44,691 bases of DNA from an uncultured Pelagibacteraceae bacterium (GTDB taxonomy: Bacteria > Pseudomonadota > Alphaproteobacteria > Pelagibacterales > AG-422-B15), in contig CABYGA010000009.1 of assembly GCA_902518415.1 (NCBI GenBank), positions 1 to 44,691 of the forward strand. The letters run 5' to 3'. The translations under genes and the position numbers were made by a program. Shown here one piece after another: positions 1 through 7,318 of this stretch. The notes below the pieces were generated by a model. The model had not been told where the DNA came from. It saw only the letters and a list, made by a program, of their open reading frames with translations, and made no database searches. Positions within the stretch are counted from its first letter, which is position 1. Each line of letters begins with the position of its first letter.

Positions 1-506
1 CCCCATTGCCAACCCATCTCAATTGGATAAATAACTCCTGTTAGTATCGCTACAAACAAAAAGAAAGGCCAAATTTTTATTCTTTCAGCCAAAGTTCCTG
101 AAACAATTGAAGCTGTTGTTGCACAGAATACCATCTGGAAAAACCAGTCAGATCCATCAGAATAACCAGTCGCTACTGCTGAACCATCGCTCCATGTAGT
201 AAATGTTCCAATATATCCACCTTCTGGAATACCGTATGCAAGGTTATAACCTACTAACCAGAACATTATTCCAGCAATAGAATATAAGCCTATGTTTTTT
301 GCAGCAATTGTTGAAACACTTTTAGATGTAACCAGACCAGATTCTAACATACAGAATCCAGCAGCCATCCACATCACCAAAAATCCACTTATTAAAAATA
401 ATAATGTATTCAATGCATAAGCTGTTTCGTCATCGACAGCGGCAAATGCATTGGCAGATAATAGTGATGAAAACAATACTGTATAAAGTAGTACTTTTTT
501 TAACAT
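1..506 (-). CDS. amtB: Ammonium transporter (Amt), copy 1, 3' end cut by window edge
   Basis: Open reading frame running off the left edge, so absent from the ORF track. Translation from the ATG at 506 gives a cleavable-looking signal peptide (MLKKVLLYTVLFSSLLSANAFA), then the Amt N-terminal part with FLVMWMAAGFCMLESGL and KNIG stretches, and ends at IEMGWQWG, where the window stops after about 168 codons. It is very similar to the complete Amt gene just upstream, so the two are a tandem duplicate pair. Amt proteins are trimeric inner-membrane channels that take up ammonium. A strong ribosome binding site (AGGGAGA) precedes the ATG. No glnK (PII) gene is seen between or beside the copies. The C-terminal half, including the second pore histidine, is not in view. 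Confidence 0.93.
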   Translation of the reverse strand, partial: MLKKVLLYTVLFSSLLSANAFAAVDDETAYALNTLLFLISGFLVMWMAAGFCMLESGLVTSKSVSTIAAKNIGLYSIAGIMFWLVGYNLAYGIPEGGYIGTFTTWSDGSAVATGYSDGSDWFFQMVFCATTASIVSGTLAERIKIWPFFLFVAILTGVIYPIEMGWQW

Positions 507-578
507 ATATTTTCTCCCTATATTTAATTTTATAAGGGCATCTTTTATCAAATGAAGGGTTTCACAATTACTGATGTT

Positions 579-590
579 TGCCAAAATGAC
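579..590 (-). promoter_or_regulatory. Shared upstream motif, Amt copy 1
   Basis: The sequence TGCCAAAATGAC (plus strand) lies about 73 bp upstream of the copy 1 start. The same core, TTGCCAAAATGTCA, occurs about 77 bp upstream of copy 2, with weaker similarity continuing to a GAAAACG block on the outer side. Conserved position and sequence suggest a common promoter or regulator site. It could also be a remnant of the duplication. Confidence 0.4.
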
Positions 591-625
591 AAAGTGTGAA
601 TATTTTTGAAAACGTTGAAAATGTT

Positions 626-653
626 ACTGCCTCACTCCTAGAAGTGAGGCAGT
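626..653 (-). terminator. Hairpin between the two amt genes
   Basis: A perfect 11-bp inverted repeat (ACTGCCTCACT / AGTGAGGCAGT) with a 6-nt loop sits 24 bp past the stop of Amt copy 2. It is one of the few GC-rich hairpins in the window. On the minus strand it is followed by AACATTTTC, a weak T tract, so termination may be partial or factor-assisted. It separates the two amt genes into distinct transcription units or attenuates read-through. Confidence 0.6.
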
Positions 654-677
654 ATGTATAAAAATTAATGATTAAAA

Positions 678-1958
678 TTAGTCTCTAATTGAATAAGCAA
701 TCACTCCTACCTCAGCTTTATCAGTGCCTAATTTTTCTGCTTCTTCACTGATTCTAAGTCCAACTGTGTTTTTAATTACATAAAAAACAATGAATGAGAC
801 AATGAAAACAAATGTAATTACTGAGATAATTCCAATGATTTGTGTGCCGAAAGATGTGTCAGGATTAGAAAAGGGAACAATAAGTGTACCCCATATTCCA
901 GCAAACATATGAACTGGTATAGCGCCAACAACATCATCTAATTTAAGAGAGTTTAGGAAATTTGTTCCAACATACATTATTAATCCACCTATCGCCCCAA
1001 TAACAATAGCAGCCATTGGTGAAGGCATAAGCGGTTCTGCAGTAATTGAGACAAGTCCCGCAAGCGCGCCATTTAACATCATAATAATATCTGTTTTGCC
1101 GCCAACCAATCTAGTAATAACTGCGCCAGCAATACAACCTCCACAACCTGCTAATTGAGTATTCATGAATATTCTAGACATTGCCGTCGAGTCTTCATAT
1201 GAACCCAAAGCTAATTGCGAACCACCGTTGAAACCATACCAACCCATCCATAATATAAATGTACCAAGAGTTACAAGTGGAATGGAAGAAGCGGCGAAAG
1301 GTTCCATATTTGCAGGATCACCCGTATTAGAGAATCTTCCTAAGCGTGGTCCTAATAAAATTACTCCTGCGAGTGCAGCTGCGCCACCACATGCGTGTAC
1401 AATTGTTGATCCAGCAAAATCTGAAAAGCCAAGAGTAGCAAGCCATCCACCTCCCCATTGCCAACCCATTTGGATTGGATAAATTATACCACCTAAAATT
1501 GCTGCAAATATAAAAAATGGCCAGATTTTAATTCTTTCAGCTACTGCTCCTGATACAATTGAAACTGTGGCACAAACAAATAACGCCTGAAAAAACCAAT
1601 CAGAGGCATCTGAGTAACCTGTTTCTAGTGATGAAGAGTCAGTCCATGTAGAGAAAGATCCTATATATCCCCCCTCTGGAATGCCATAACCTAAATTGTA
1701 GCCTACAAGATAAAAAACAACACAAACAATAGCGAACTTACCAATATTCTTTGCCGCAATTGTTGATACACTTCTTGTTGTCACCAAGCCTGATTCAAGC
1801 ATACAAAAACCTGCAGCCATCCACATAACTAAAAAGCCACAAATAAGAAAAGAGAAAGTATTAAAAATATATTCAACTTCCGCACTAACCTCTGCCAATG
1901 CAGATGAATTGAAAAAACAAAAAAATATTGTCGAAAAGACTAAAATTTTTTTAAACAT
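678..1958 (-). CDS. amtB: Ammonium transporter (Amt), copy 2
   Basis: A full-length (426 aa) Amt/MEP/Rh-family ammonium channel of the inner membrane. The protein begins with a signal peptide (FFCFFNSSALA), as many proteobacterial Amt proteins do, followed by eleven expected membrane helices. Both pore histidines are in their usual contexts: STIVHACGGAAALAG near residue 188 and AIPVHMFAGIWGTL near residue 348. A strong Shine-Dalgarno (TAGGGG) precedes the ATG. Copy 1 lies directly downstream, separated by 171 bp that hold a hairpin. No glnK neighbour is visible, so control by PII would have to come from elsewhere. Two adjacent Amt genes in a compact genome suggest that reduced nitrogen is a key resource. 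Confidence 0.96.
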   Translation of the reverse strand: MFKKILVFSTIFFCFFNSSALAEVSAEVEYIFNTFSFLICGFLVMWMAAGFCMLESGLVTTRSVSTIAAKNIGKFAIVCVVFYLVGYNLGYGIPEGGYIGSFSTWTDSSSLETGYSDASDWFFQALFVCATVSIVSGAVAERIKIWPFFIFAAILGGIIYPIQMGWQWGGGWLATLGFSDFAGSTIVHACGGAAALAGVILLGPRLGRFSNTGDPANMEPFAASSIPLVTLGTFILWMGWYGFNGGSQLALGSYEDSTAMSRIFMNTQLAGCGGCIAGAVITRLVGGKTDIIMMLNGALAGLVSITAEPLMPSPMAAIVIGAIGGLIMYVGTNFLNSLKLDDVVGAIPVHMFAGIWGTLIVPFSNPDTSFGTQIIGIISVITFVFIVSFIVFYVIKNTVGLRISEEAEKLGTDKAEVGVIAYSIRD

Positions 1959-2034
1959 AAATTACCCCTAATAAATAAATTTAAAAATTAAATTTATATT
2001 CTAGTTATAATTTGTGATACTCAATTTCAGTTTA

Positions 2035-2048
2035 TTGCCAAAATGTCA
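2035..2048 (-). promoter_or_regulatory. Shared upstream motif, Amt copy 2
   Basis: TTGCCAAAATGTCA (plus strand) about 77 bp upstream of the start of Amt copy 2, matching the element upstream of copy 1 at nearly the same distance. It does not fit the sigma-54 -24/-12 consensus because no GC follows the GG after ten bases. Confidence 0.4.
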
Positions 2049-2095
2049 GAGAAATATGAAAAACGCTGGATTACATAGATATTGAATTAACTGGG

Positions 2096-2260
2096 CTATT
2101 TATTGATATTTCGCCAAGCATCTATGGCCAAAAAGACCATTGCTATCATCATGCCAAGATAAATAACATAAGAGAAACCGAATCCATATGCGGTTAAGTA
2201 GGCCCAACTAAAAAGACTTCCTACTACTAACGATATAATGGATGGGACTAAATATTTCAT
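2096..2260 (-). CDS. Small membrane protein, 54 aa
   Basis: Too short for the ORF track. The frame from ATG at 2260 to TAG at 2096 encodes MKYLVPSIISLVVGSLFSWA and so on, ending AIDAWRNINK. It has two hydrophobic helices, roughly residues 4-25 and 28-46, with a short polar tail. It starts 12 bp after the stop of the DUF3604 gene on the same strand, so the two are probably cotranscribed. I recognise no family. The codon pattern, the clean start and the tight spacing argue for a real gene; a chance ORF in AT-rich DNA with two clean helices is possible but less likely. A role in the same membrane process as the DUF3604 protein is inference from position only. Confidence 0.55.
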   Translation of the reverse strand: MKYLVPSIISLVVGSLFSWAYLTAYGFGFSYVIYLGMMIAMVFLAIDAWRNINK

Positions 2261-2272
2261 TTAAAATAAATT

Positions 2273-4678
2273 TTAGGATAAATAATCTATATAAATTGGC
2301 GATGACCAAGCACGATGCTCATCTATTTCAGAGCAAGTCTCAATGTCTCTTGGATGCCTCCAGTCTTGAGTGCAAAGCTTAAACTTTATACAATTTCCAT
2401 CTGCATCAAATTCGCAAACACCACCCTTAACATTAATTTGTGGTGTGGGCACTTCAATGGCCCTTACATAATAACTTACATCTTTTTGATCTATCGAAAA
2501 ATCTTTATCCGAGAATTTAAAAGAACAGCCTAGTTCATTTGGATCACAGTAATGCGTATACCATGGGTCTAGAATTCGTCCTTCAATAGGTTGATCTACA
2601 TACTCTTGTGGCAAAACTTTAATTACTTCAATTCTATGAATAAATTTTCGATCGTCTGAAGGATTGTAACATTCGTTAAAACACAGCTCATCTACTCTTT
2701 CCTCACCCAATGCATTATATGCATCCTCAGGACAACCTGGCTTCTGAACAAACGAGCCCATAGCTTTAACTTCGAATTCTGGTTGAGTGCCTGTTTCAAT
2801 AGAGGAACCCATAGTGATTTTTTTACTTTCACTAATTAAATTAAACCAGAGCAATATACGCGTACCACTTGTTGCATAAGTTTCTTTTCTTTTTAAAGCA
2901 TCCCAGATTTCCTCTTTAGATCGTCCGTCAGAGTGAACAGCTGCGAGTCCTCCAGTGGTGAAAAAACCTCTCTGCCTTTCCCACTCAACAGTATTGAATC
3001 CAACAATTAAATCAGGAATATCATAAACCTGTGGGTGTGAAGGAGAAACAAAAGAGTCGCCGATCGGGTCGGAATTCCTTCCAATTGGACTTGTACTCTT
3101 AGGAAAATAATATGGCTTCAAATGTAAAACCTTGTCCAAAAACTCACTTGGGGGTCCACTGCCATCAATATTATTTCCAAAAAGTTCTTTGTAACCACTT
3201 CCTGGTGCGGCTAAATGATTATCACTCGAACCTATGAAACCATATCTAAATCTGTGTTTTGAGCCATCTTCTTTAAATTTTGTTAACGCTAATCCATACT
3301 GAGAACTTCCACCAGGAACATGGTTCATAGGTGGACTAAAACAATCTAAACATTGCCCAGATATGTTTCGGTCAAAATCTGTAAACGTTGGAACCACGTT
3401 GTACCCTGATCTTCCTCTATTTACTGACGCTTGTTCAGTTACTTCTCTTCTTTCGCTACATTCTGAAACTGATTCACCTTCGGCAATACATCTTTCATAG
3501 ATTACTTTACCCGCTTGCCAACATTGAGGGATATAATTATCAGATGGCTCCGGGCAAGTTTGAGTACCTATATCAATGATCTCATTCTCTCCAGACTGGT
3601 TTTTAAGAGTAAATGTTCCCTGGTCTAAGTCAATTTCTCCCATGGTGAATGTAAATGGTCTGATTACTTCCTGTCCATCTCTTACAACATCAACTCCTCT
3701 CCATGAGCGATATTCTTCTGAATTTCCATGCCCAGAATAAGTTTCTAATAATTCAAACATTTTTGGATATTTTTTTGAAATCTCTAAACCTTTATCTAAG
3801 GTATATCCAGCAGGAGTATAAAGCCCCCAAGTCTGCCCGTGCGGTATAACCATGTAGTCACTATCATATTCCTCAAGCCTATTTACTAAATCTAATGGGG
3901 TTACTGCTTCTTCATGACAGTTCATTGGTAGATCTTTAGAAAGTACACCTCGCTCACAATTTTTTATTTTTCCTGTTTCCGCAAAGTATCGATTTATATC
4001 GTTATATCTTTTGAAATTTTCAAAATCCACAAATGGGAAAAATACATTTGGTACTAACGGCCTAGAAGTCATTGCTTGTCGAGTTACAGATAACGATGCA
4101 ATAGCTCTGCTTGGAACTGCTTCATCAGATTCTTCTTTCAAAATAACATTATGATGACCCCAATGGTTTCCTCTTATAACGCCTACTTGTGTCCACTCCC
4201 ATCCCAAAAAAGCAACACAATCTGGATTAGCAGGATCAATATTTAAAGCGTTACATTTCCTGATCGTTTCTTTTGTTTCCATCCACCGTTTTGGTGTAGT
4301 TGCTTCAGCATGATCATTGATTGACCAAAAATCTAATGCCGAACAATGCCTTGCAAAGTCGCAAGCATCTGCAACAGGATGCACACCGTGACCACCAGTG
4401 ATGGGAAGACTCATCATATGTGCATCAGCTGAAAATGTTGAATGAACATGAAGATCACCAAACAAAATTTGTTTAGTTGGCAACTCGTTAAGAGTTGCCA
4501 TTGCGTTTAATTGCCTTGTCTCCTTATCTTTTACAAACTCGATAGTATTAATTTTACCAGTGATTTCGCCTCCATCTAAATCTTCACTAAATAAATGGAA
4601 TTCTAAAACTACGAGTAAACTAATTATAAAGAGGATTGAAAGAATGAAAAAATATTTTATAACTTTTACAATACTCAT
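2273..4678 (-). CDS. Secreted or membrane-anchored DUF3604 protein, PHP-like
   Basis: An 801-residue protein with an uncleaved-looking N-terminal helix (about residues 7-27), which would export the rest to the periplasm. After it comes the DUF3604 hallmark ILFGDLHVHSTFSADAH, with H77 and H79, then WSINDHAE with D122 and H123. These resemble the metal ligands of PHP-type phosphoesterases, so a metal-dependent hydrolase is plausible, but no substrate is established. About twenty cysteines are spread over the mature part, many in close pairs, which suggests disulfides and an oxidising compartment. It is divergent from the PPIase-HupE/UreJ gene pair with only 40 bp between starts, and followed by a 54-aa membrane protein. 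DUF3604, PPIase and HupE/UreJ genes tend, as I recall, to neighbour each other in other marine proteobacteria. Confidence 0.88.
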   Translation of the reverse strand: MSIVKVIKYFFILSILFIISLLVVLEFHLFSEDLDGGEITGKINTIEFVKDKETRQLNAMATLNELPTKQILFGDLHVHSTFSADAHMMSLPITGGHGVHPVADACDFARHCSALDFWSINDHAEATTPKRWMETKETIRKCNALNIDPANPDCVAFLGWEWTQVGVIRGNHWGHHNVILKEESDEAVPSRAIASLSVTRQAMTSRPLVPNVFFPFVDFENFKRYNDINRYFAETGKIKNCERGVLSKDLPMNCHEEAVTPLDLVNRLEEYDSDYMVIPHGQTWGLYTPAGYTLDKGLEISKKYPKMFELLETYSGHGNSEEYRSWRGVDVVRDGQEVIRPFTFTMGEIDLDQGTFTLKNQSGENEIIDIGTQTCPEPSDNYIPQCWQAGKVIYERCIAEGESVSECSERREVTEQASVNRGRSGYNVVPTFTDFDRNISGQCLDCFSPPMNHVPGGSSQYGLALTKFKEDGSKHRFRYGFIGSSDNHLAAPGSGYKELFGNNIDGSGPPSEFLDKVLHLKPYYFPKSTSPIGRNSDPIGDSFVSPSHPQVYDIPDLIVGFNTVEWERQRGFFTTGGLAAVHSDGRSKEEIWDALKRKETYATSGTRILLWFNLISESKKITMGSSIETGTQPEFEVKAMGSFVQKPGCPEDAYNALGEERVDELCFNECYNPSDDRKFIHRIEVIKVLPQEYVDQPIEGRILDPWYTHYCDPNELGCSFKFSDKDFSIDQKDVSYYVRAIEVPTPQINVKGGVCEFDADGNCIKFKLCTQDWRHPRDIETCSEIDEHRAWSSPIYIDYLS

Positions 4679-4700
4679 AAGAAAATTATTTGATAATAAT

Positions 4701-4720
4701 TAAGTATAATTAAGTATAAT
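4701..4720 (+). repeat. 10-bp tandem repeat carrying two TATAAT boxes
   Basis: Two exact copies of TAAGTATAAT back to back, with a partial copy before them, inside the 40-bp gap between the divergent DUF3604 and PPIase genes. Each copy carries a perfect TATAAT. The second overlaps the first listed ATG (4719). A TATAAT at this position would place transcription starts at about 4717 or 4727, next to the two possible ATG codons (4719, 4731), so a leaderless mRNA is possible. Confidence 0.45.
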
Positions 4721-5633
4721 GATTCATGCAATGACCAAGATCTTAAATAAAAATAGTCTTATATTTATTATTGCAATAATTTTAGGCATAGCCCTTATTT
4801 TTTATGAGACTATTTCATTCAATGATGAGTTTCTTCAGCTCAAAGATAGAAAGGCTGTCGCTTTAGTAAATGATGTTGTAATTTCTGAAGATCAATTTCT
4901 AAAATATGCTTCAAACCTAGGAGCAGATATTCAACCAGAAGATGATGTTGAAATCTTAGAATTATTATTAGAACGAATGATAGAAGAGGAACTTCTTGTA
5001 CAAAGAGGAATTGAACTTGATCTGCATAAGAAGGACATTGGTGTCAGAAAAGAAATGATAAAACAGGTGATTGACTTCATAATTCAAGTTGAAAAAAATC
5101 AGTTTAATGAAGAAGATATTAGAGATTTTTATAATGAAAATATTGGAAAGTATAGACCTACACAAAAAATTCAATTTCAATCAATATATATTAACTCTCT
5201 CAATAAAGAGTCTGTTCTACTAGGCACAGAGTCAGATTTAAAGACGCTTCAGCCAAAGTTATTAAACTTATATGATGAGCTTAATACAAAAGATTTTTTA
5301 GATATTAAATCTAGTTATGATGAAAATAATTTTTTTGAGGTTCCCGATAAGTTAATTAATATTAAAGATTGTAATCTTCTTTTTGGTAAGTCTATATGCA
5401 ATCAAATTGCTTCACTAAATATTGATGAAGTATCTCAACCCATATTTTTTGATAATGGATATTTTATCTTTAAGCTTGTAGATCAGGTTAAACAAGAAAT
5501 TAATGAAGACTATTATAATGAAATTAGAGAGAAGATTATTTTTGATTACAACAATGGTTTAGATGATGAAAAATTAAAAAACTATCTAAAATACTTAAAA
5601 GATAATTCTGAAATTGTTCGATATTCTTTTTAA
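4719..5633 (+). CDS. Parvulin-type peptidyl-prolyl isomerase, membrane-anchored
   Basis: A 304-aa protein with one N-terminal helix (about residues 13-30), a long charged helical region of SurA/PpiC-like N-domain type (residues 45-150), and a divergent parvulin domain (about 150-260). The late parvulin pattern is visible as IDEVSQPIFFDNGYFIFKLVD, close to the usual G-E-x-S-x-P-x-x-S-x-x-G-x-H-I-x-K. Such proteins help fold exported proteins in the periplasm. Several usual catalytic positions appear changed, so it may act mainly as a chaperone. The ATG at 4719 follows the ORF track; ATG 4731 (MTKILNK) is an equally good start. The next gene, HupE/UreJ-like, begins 4 bp past its stop, so the pair is almost surely cotranscribed. 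Confidence 0.82.
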   Translation: MIHAMTKILNKNSLIFIIAIILGIALIFYETISFNDEFLQLKDRKAVALVNDVVISEDQFLKYASNLGADIQPEDDVEILELLLERMIEEELLVQRGIELDLHKKDIGVRKEMIKQVIDFIIQVEKNQFNEEDIRDFYNENIGKYRPTQKIQFQSIYINSLNKESVLLGTESDLKTLQPKLLNLYDELNTKDFLDIKSSYDENNFFEVPDKLINIKDCNLLFGKSICNQIASLNIDEVSQPIFFDNGYFIFKLVDQVKQEINEDYYNEIREKIIFDYNNGLDDEKLKNYLKYLKDNSEIVRYSF

Positions 5634-5637
5634 ATTT

Positions 5638-6861
5638 ATGCATATTTGTAAATTACTAATAATTTTAATATTTCTTTTATTTAATTCACAATCATATGCC
5701 CATTATTTTAGTGAGTCCTTTTCTAAGTGGAATATTATGGGATCAGATATTATTGCTAATTTCTCCATACTAGAATTGGAAGCAACAAGAGTGCTTCAGG
5801 TTAAAGAATATGAAAAAATTTTAATAGACAACGAGCTTAATGAAAAAGATATATTTAAAATTTATTTAAATGATCACATTCATGTTTATTCAGCTGATGT
5901 AAAATGTCAGTCTAGCAATAACATTAGAGAGTTAAGTTCAGATGAAGGCTATTTAAGATATGAACTAGAATTCCAATGTCCTTCAGAAGAAAATATAAAG
6001 ATAATTAATAATGCTTTATTTAATGTTATTCAAAGTCATATTCATATAGCACGAATATATTTAGAAAATGATTTACTCACAGAGAAAGCACTTTTTTTTA
6101 ACGATCAATCAGTTGATATATCAGAAAAGGAAACTCAATTAAGTTTTTTTAGCAGTTTTAAAAATTTTTTTTATTCTGGACTAAGTCATATTTTAGGAGG
6201 GTATGATCATCTTCTCTTTATCCTAGGACTGCTCATTATAGTTACAAATCTTAATAGACTTATCTTAGTCATTACTGGCTTTACCATTGGACATAGTCTT
6301 ACCTTATTCTTATCTTTAGTTGAGATTGTTCAAGTAAATGCAAGCATAGTAGAATCACTTATTGGATTTACTATTATGTTTGTGGGTTTAGAATATTTCT
6401 ACAAACATAATAACGGAAAATTATTAAGCTTGGGGTATCTAGTTTTACTTTTACCCCTATTATTTATTTTAAGCTTTATTACTAATATCCAGTTTTCTGG
6501 ATTCCTAATGATGGGCTTATTACTATTTTCTGTAGGATATTTTTTTCTCAAAGAAAATTTGAAGAATAGTGATAATTTATTAATATTAATAACTATAGTA
6601 TTTGGGCTCATTCATGGCTTTGGCTTTGGAGGATTTTTATTAAATACAGAAATAAACTCAGGCAATATTTTATCAGGTTTATTAGGATTTAATTTAGGAG
6701 TTGAATTTGGTCAAATATTGTTCGTATTAGCAGTATTATTAATATTTCAATTAGTTGATTTTATTCGCCTGAATTTCATTATTAATTTATTTAAAGATAC
6801 TTCTTTTGCCTTGCTGATTTGTTTTGGCCTATACTTTTTTATTCAAAGACTAATAGTTTAA
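5638..6861 (+). CDS. HupE/UreJ-family membrane protein with periplasmic N-domain
   Basis: I choose ATG 5638 (407 aa) over the TTG at 5614: it avoids overlap with the PPIase and directly gives a clean signal peptide, MHICKLLIILIFLLFNSQSYA, cleaved before HYFSES. A periplasmic domain of about 160 residues follows, then seven or so membrane helices. Family marks are GLSHILGGYDHLLFILGLL and VFGLIHGFGFGGFLL, whose histidines and aspartate are thought to handle metal. Classical HupE and UreJ are nickel carriers beside hydrogenase or urease genes; none occur here, so another metal or role is likely. Its neighbours are a PPIase (same operon) and a secreted DUF3604 protein (divergent), which suggests a joint envelope function. 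It ends one base from the convergent DUF3429 gene. Confidence 0.85.
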   Translation: MHICKLLIILIFLLFNSQSYAHYFSESFSKWNIMGSDIIANFSILELEATRVLQVKEYEKILIDNELNEKDIFKIYLNDHIHVYSADVKCQSSNNIRELSSDEGYLRYELEFQCPSEENIKIINNALFNVIQSHIHIARIYLENDLLTEKALFFNDQSVDISEKETQLSFFSSFKNFFYSGLSHILGGYDHLLFILGLLIIVTNLNRLILVITGFTIGHSLTLFLSLVEIVQVNASIVESLIGFTIMFVGLEYFYKHNNGKLLSLGYLVLLLPLLFILSFITNIQFSGFLMMGLLLFSVGYFFLKENLKNSDNLLILITIVFGLIHGFGFGGFLLNTEINSGNILSGLLGFNLGVEFGQILFVLAVLLIFQLVDFIRLNFIINLFKDTSFALLICFGLYFFIQRLIV

Positions 6862-6862
6862 T

Positions 6863-7309
6863 TTATATAAAAATTATTAGTATAATTGTCAGTATTGATA
6901 CCGTTAATGAAAGTATCAGTTTCATTGTAATAAACCAAAGGGGCGTAATCTTAAGCTGCTGATAAAGATAGTAATCGTGTAATAGAGATATAACATACCC
7001 GATAAGCAATAGTAACAGGGAAAGTTTTAAATTTTCTAAAGATAATAACGCAGCCCATGAAATTAGCGCTGGAATTACTGTTATTAAAAGTGGAGTAAAA
7101 ACATAATAAATTTTGTCTGCAAAAGCTGTTATCAACCCCCATTGTATACCTCCTAAAAAAGATGAAATGATTGCAGCGTAAGCAATATAAATAAATATCA
7201 TTAAATTATATATTTCATCATTAGGTGGAGAGATGAAATACATCAAAAATATTATGATGAATGGAACAAGTCCCAGTAAACCAAGAATATATGATTGCTT
7301 TTGACCCAT
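6863..7309 (-). CDS. DUF3429 family membrane protein
   Basis: A 148-aa protein with five predicted membrane helices and almost no soluble part. The pattern FLGGIQWGL at residues 51-59, in a helix, is the mark of DUF3429, a family of small proteobacterial and mitochondrial membrane proteins with no firm biochemical role. It begins 9 bp after the stop of the alkyl-sulfatase-like gene on the same strand and probably shares its transcript. Its stop lies one base away from the stop of the opposite-strand HupE/UreJ gene. No catalytic residue is evident. Confidence 0.78.
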   Translation of the reverse strand: MGQKQSYILGLLGLVPFIIIFLMYFISPPNDEIYNLMIFIYIAYAAIISSFLGGIQWGLITAFADKIYYVFTPLLITVIPALISWAALLSLENLKLSLLLLLIGYVISLLHDYYLYQQLKITPLWFITMKLILSLTVSILTIILIIFI

Positions 7310-7318
7310 TATTAAATA

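Noticed and set aside
560-600. Sigma-54 promoter upstream of amt genes (TTTTGGCAA)
   Set aside because: The GG is not followed ten bases later by GC in either copy, so the -12 element is missing.
1165-1482. 105-aa plus-strand ORF inside amt copy 2
   Set aside because: Antisense shadow of a well-supported Amt gene, with no family match.
5614-5637. TTG start for the HupE/UreJ gene
   Set aside because: Overlaps the PPIase and puts extra residues before a clean signal peptide; ATG 5638 fits better.
6850-6881. CTAATA...TATTAG inverted repeat as a two-way terminator between HupE/UreJ and DUF3429
   Set aside because: Short, AT-only arms with a long loop; expected by chance at this base composition.
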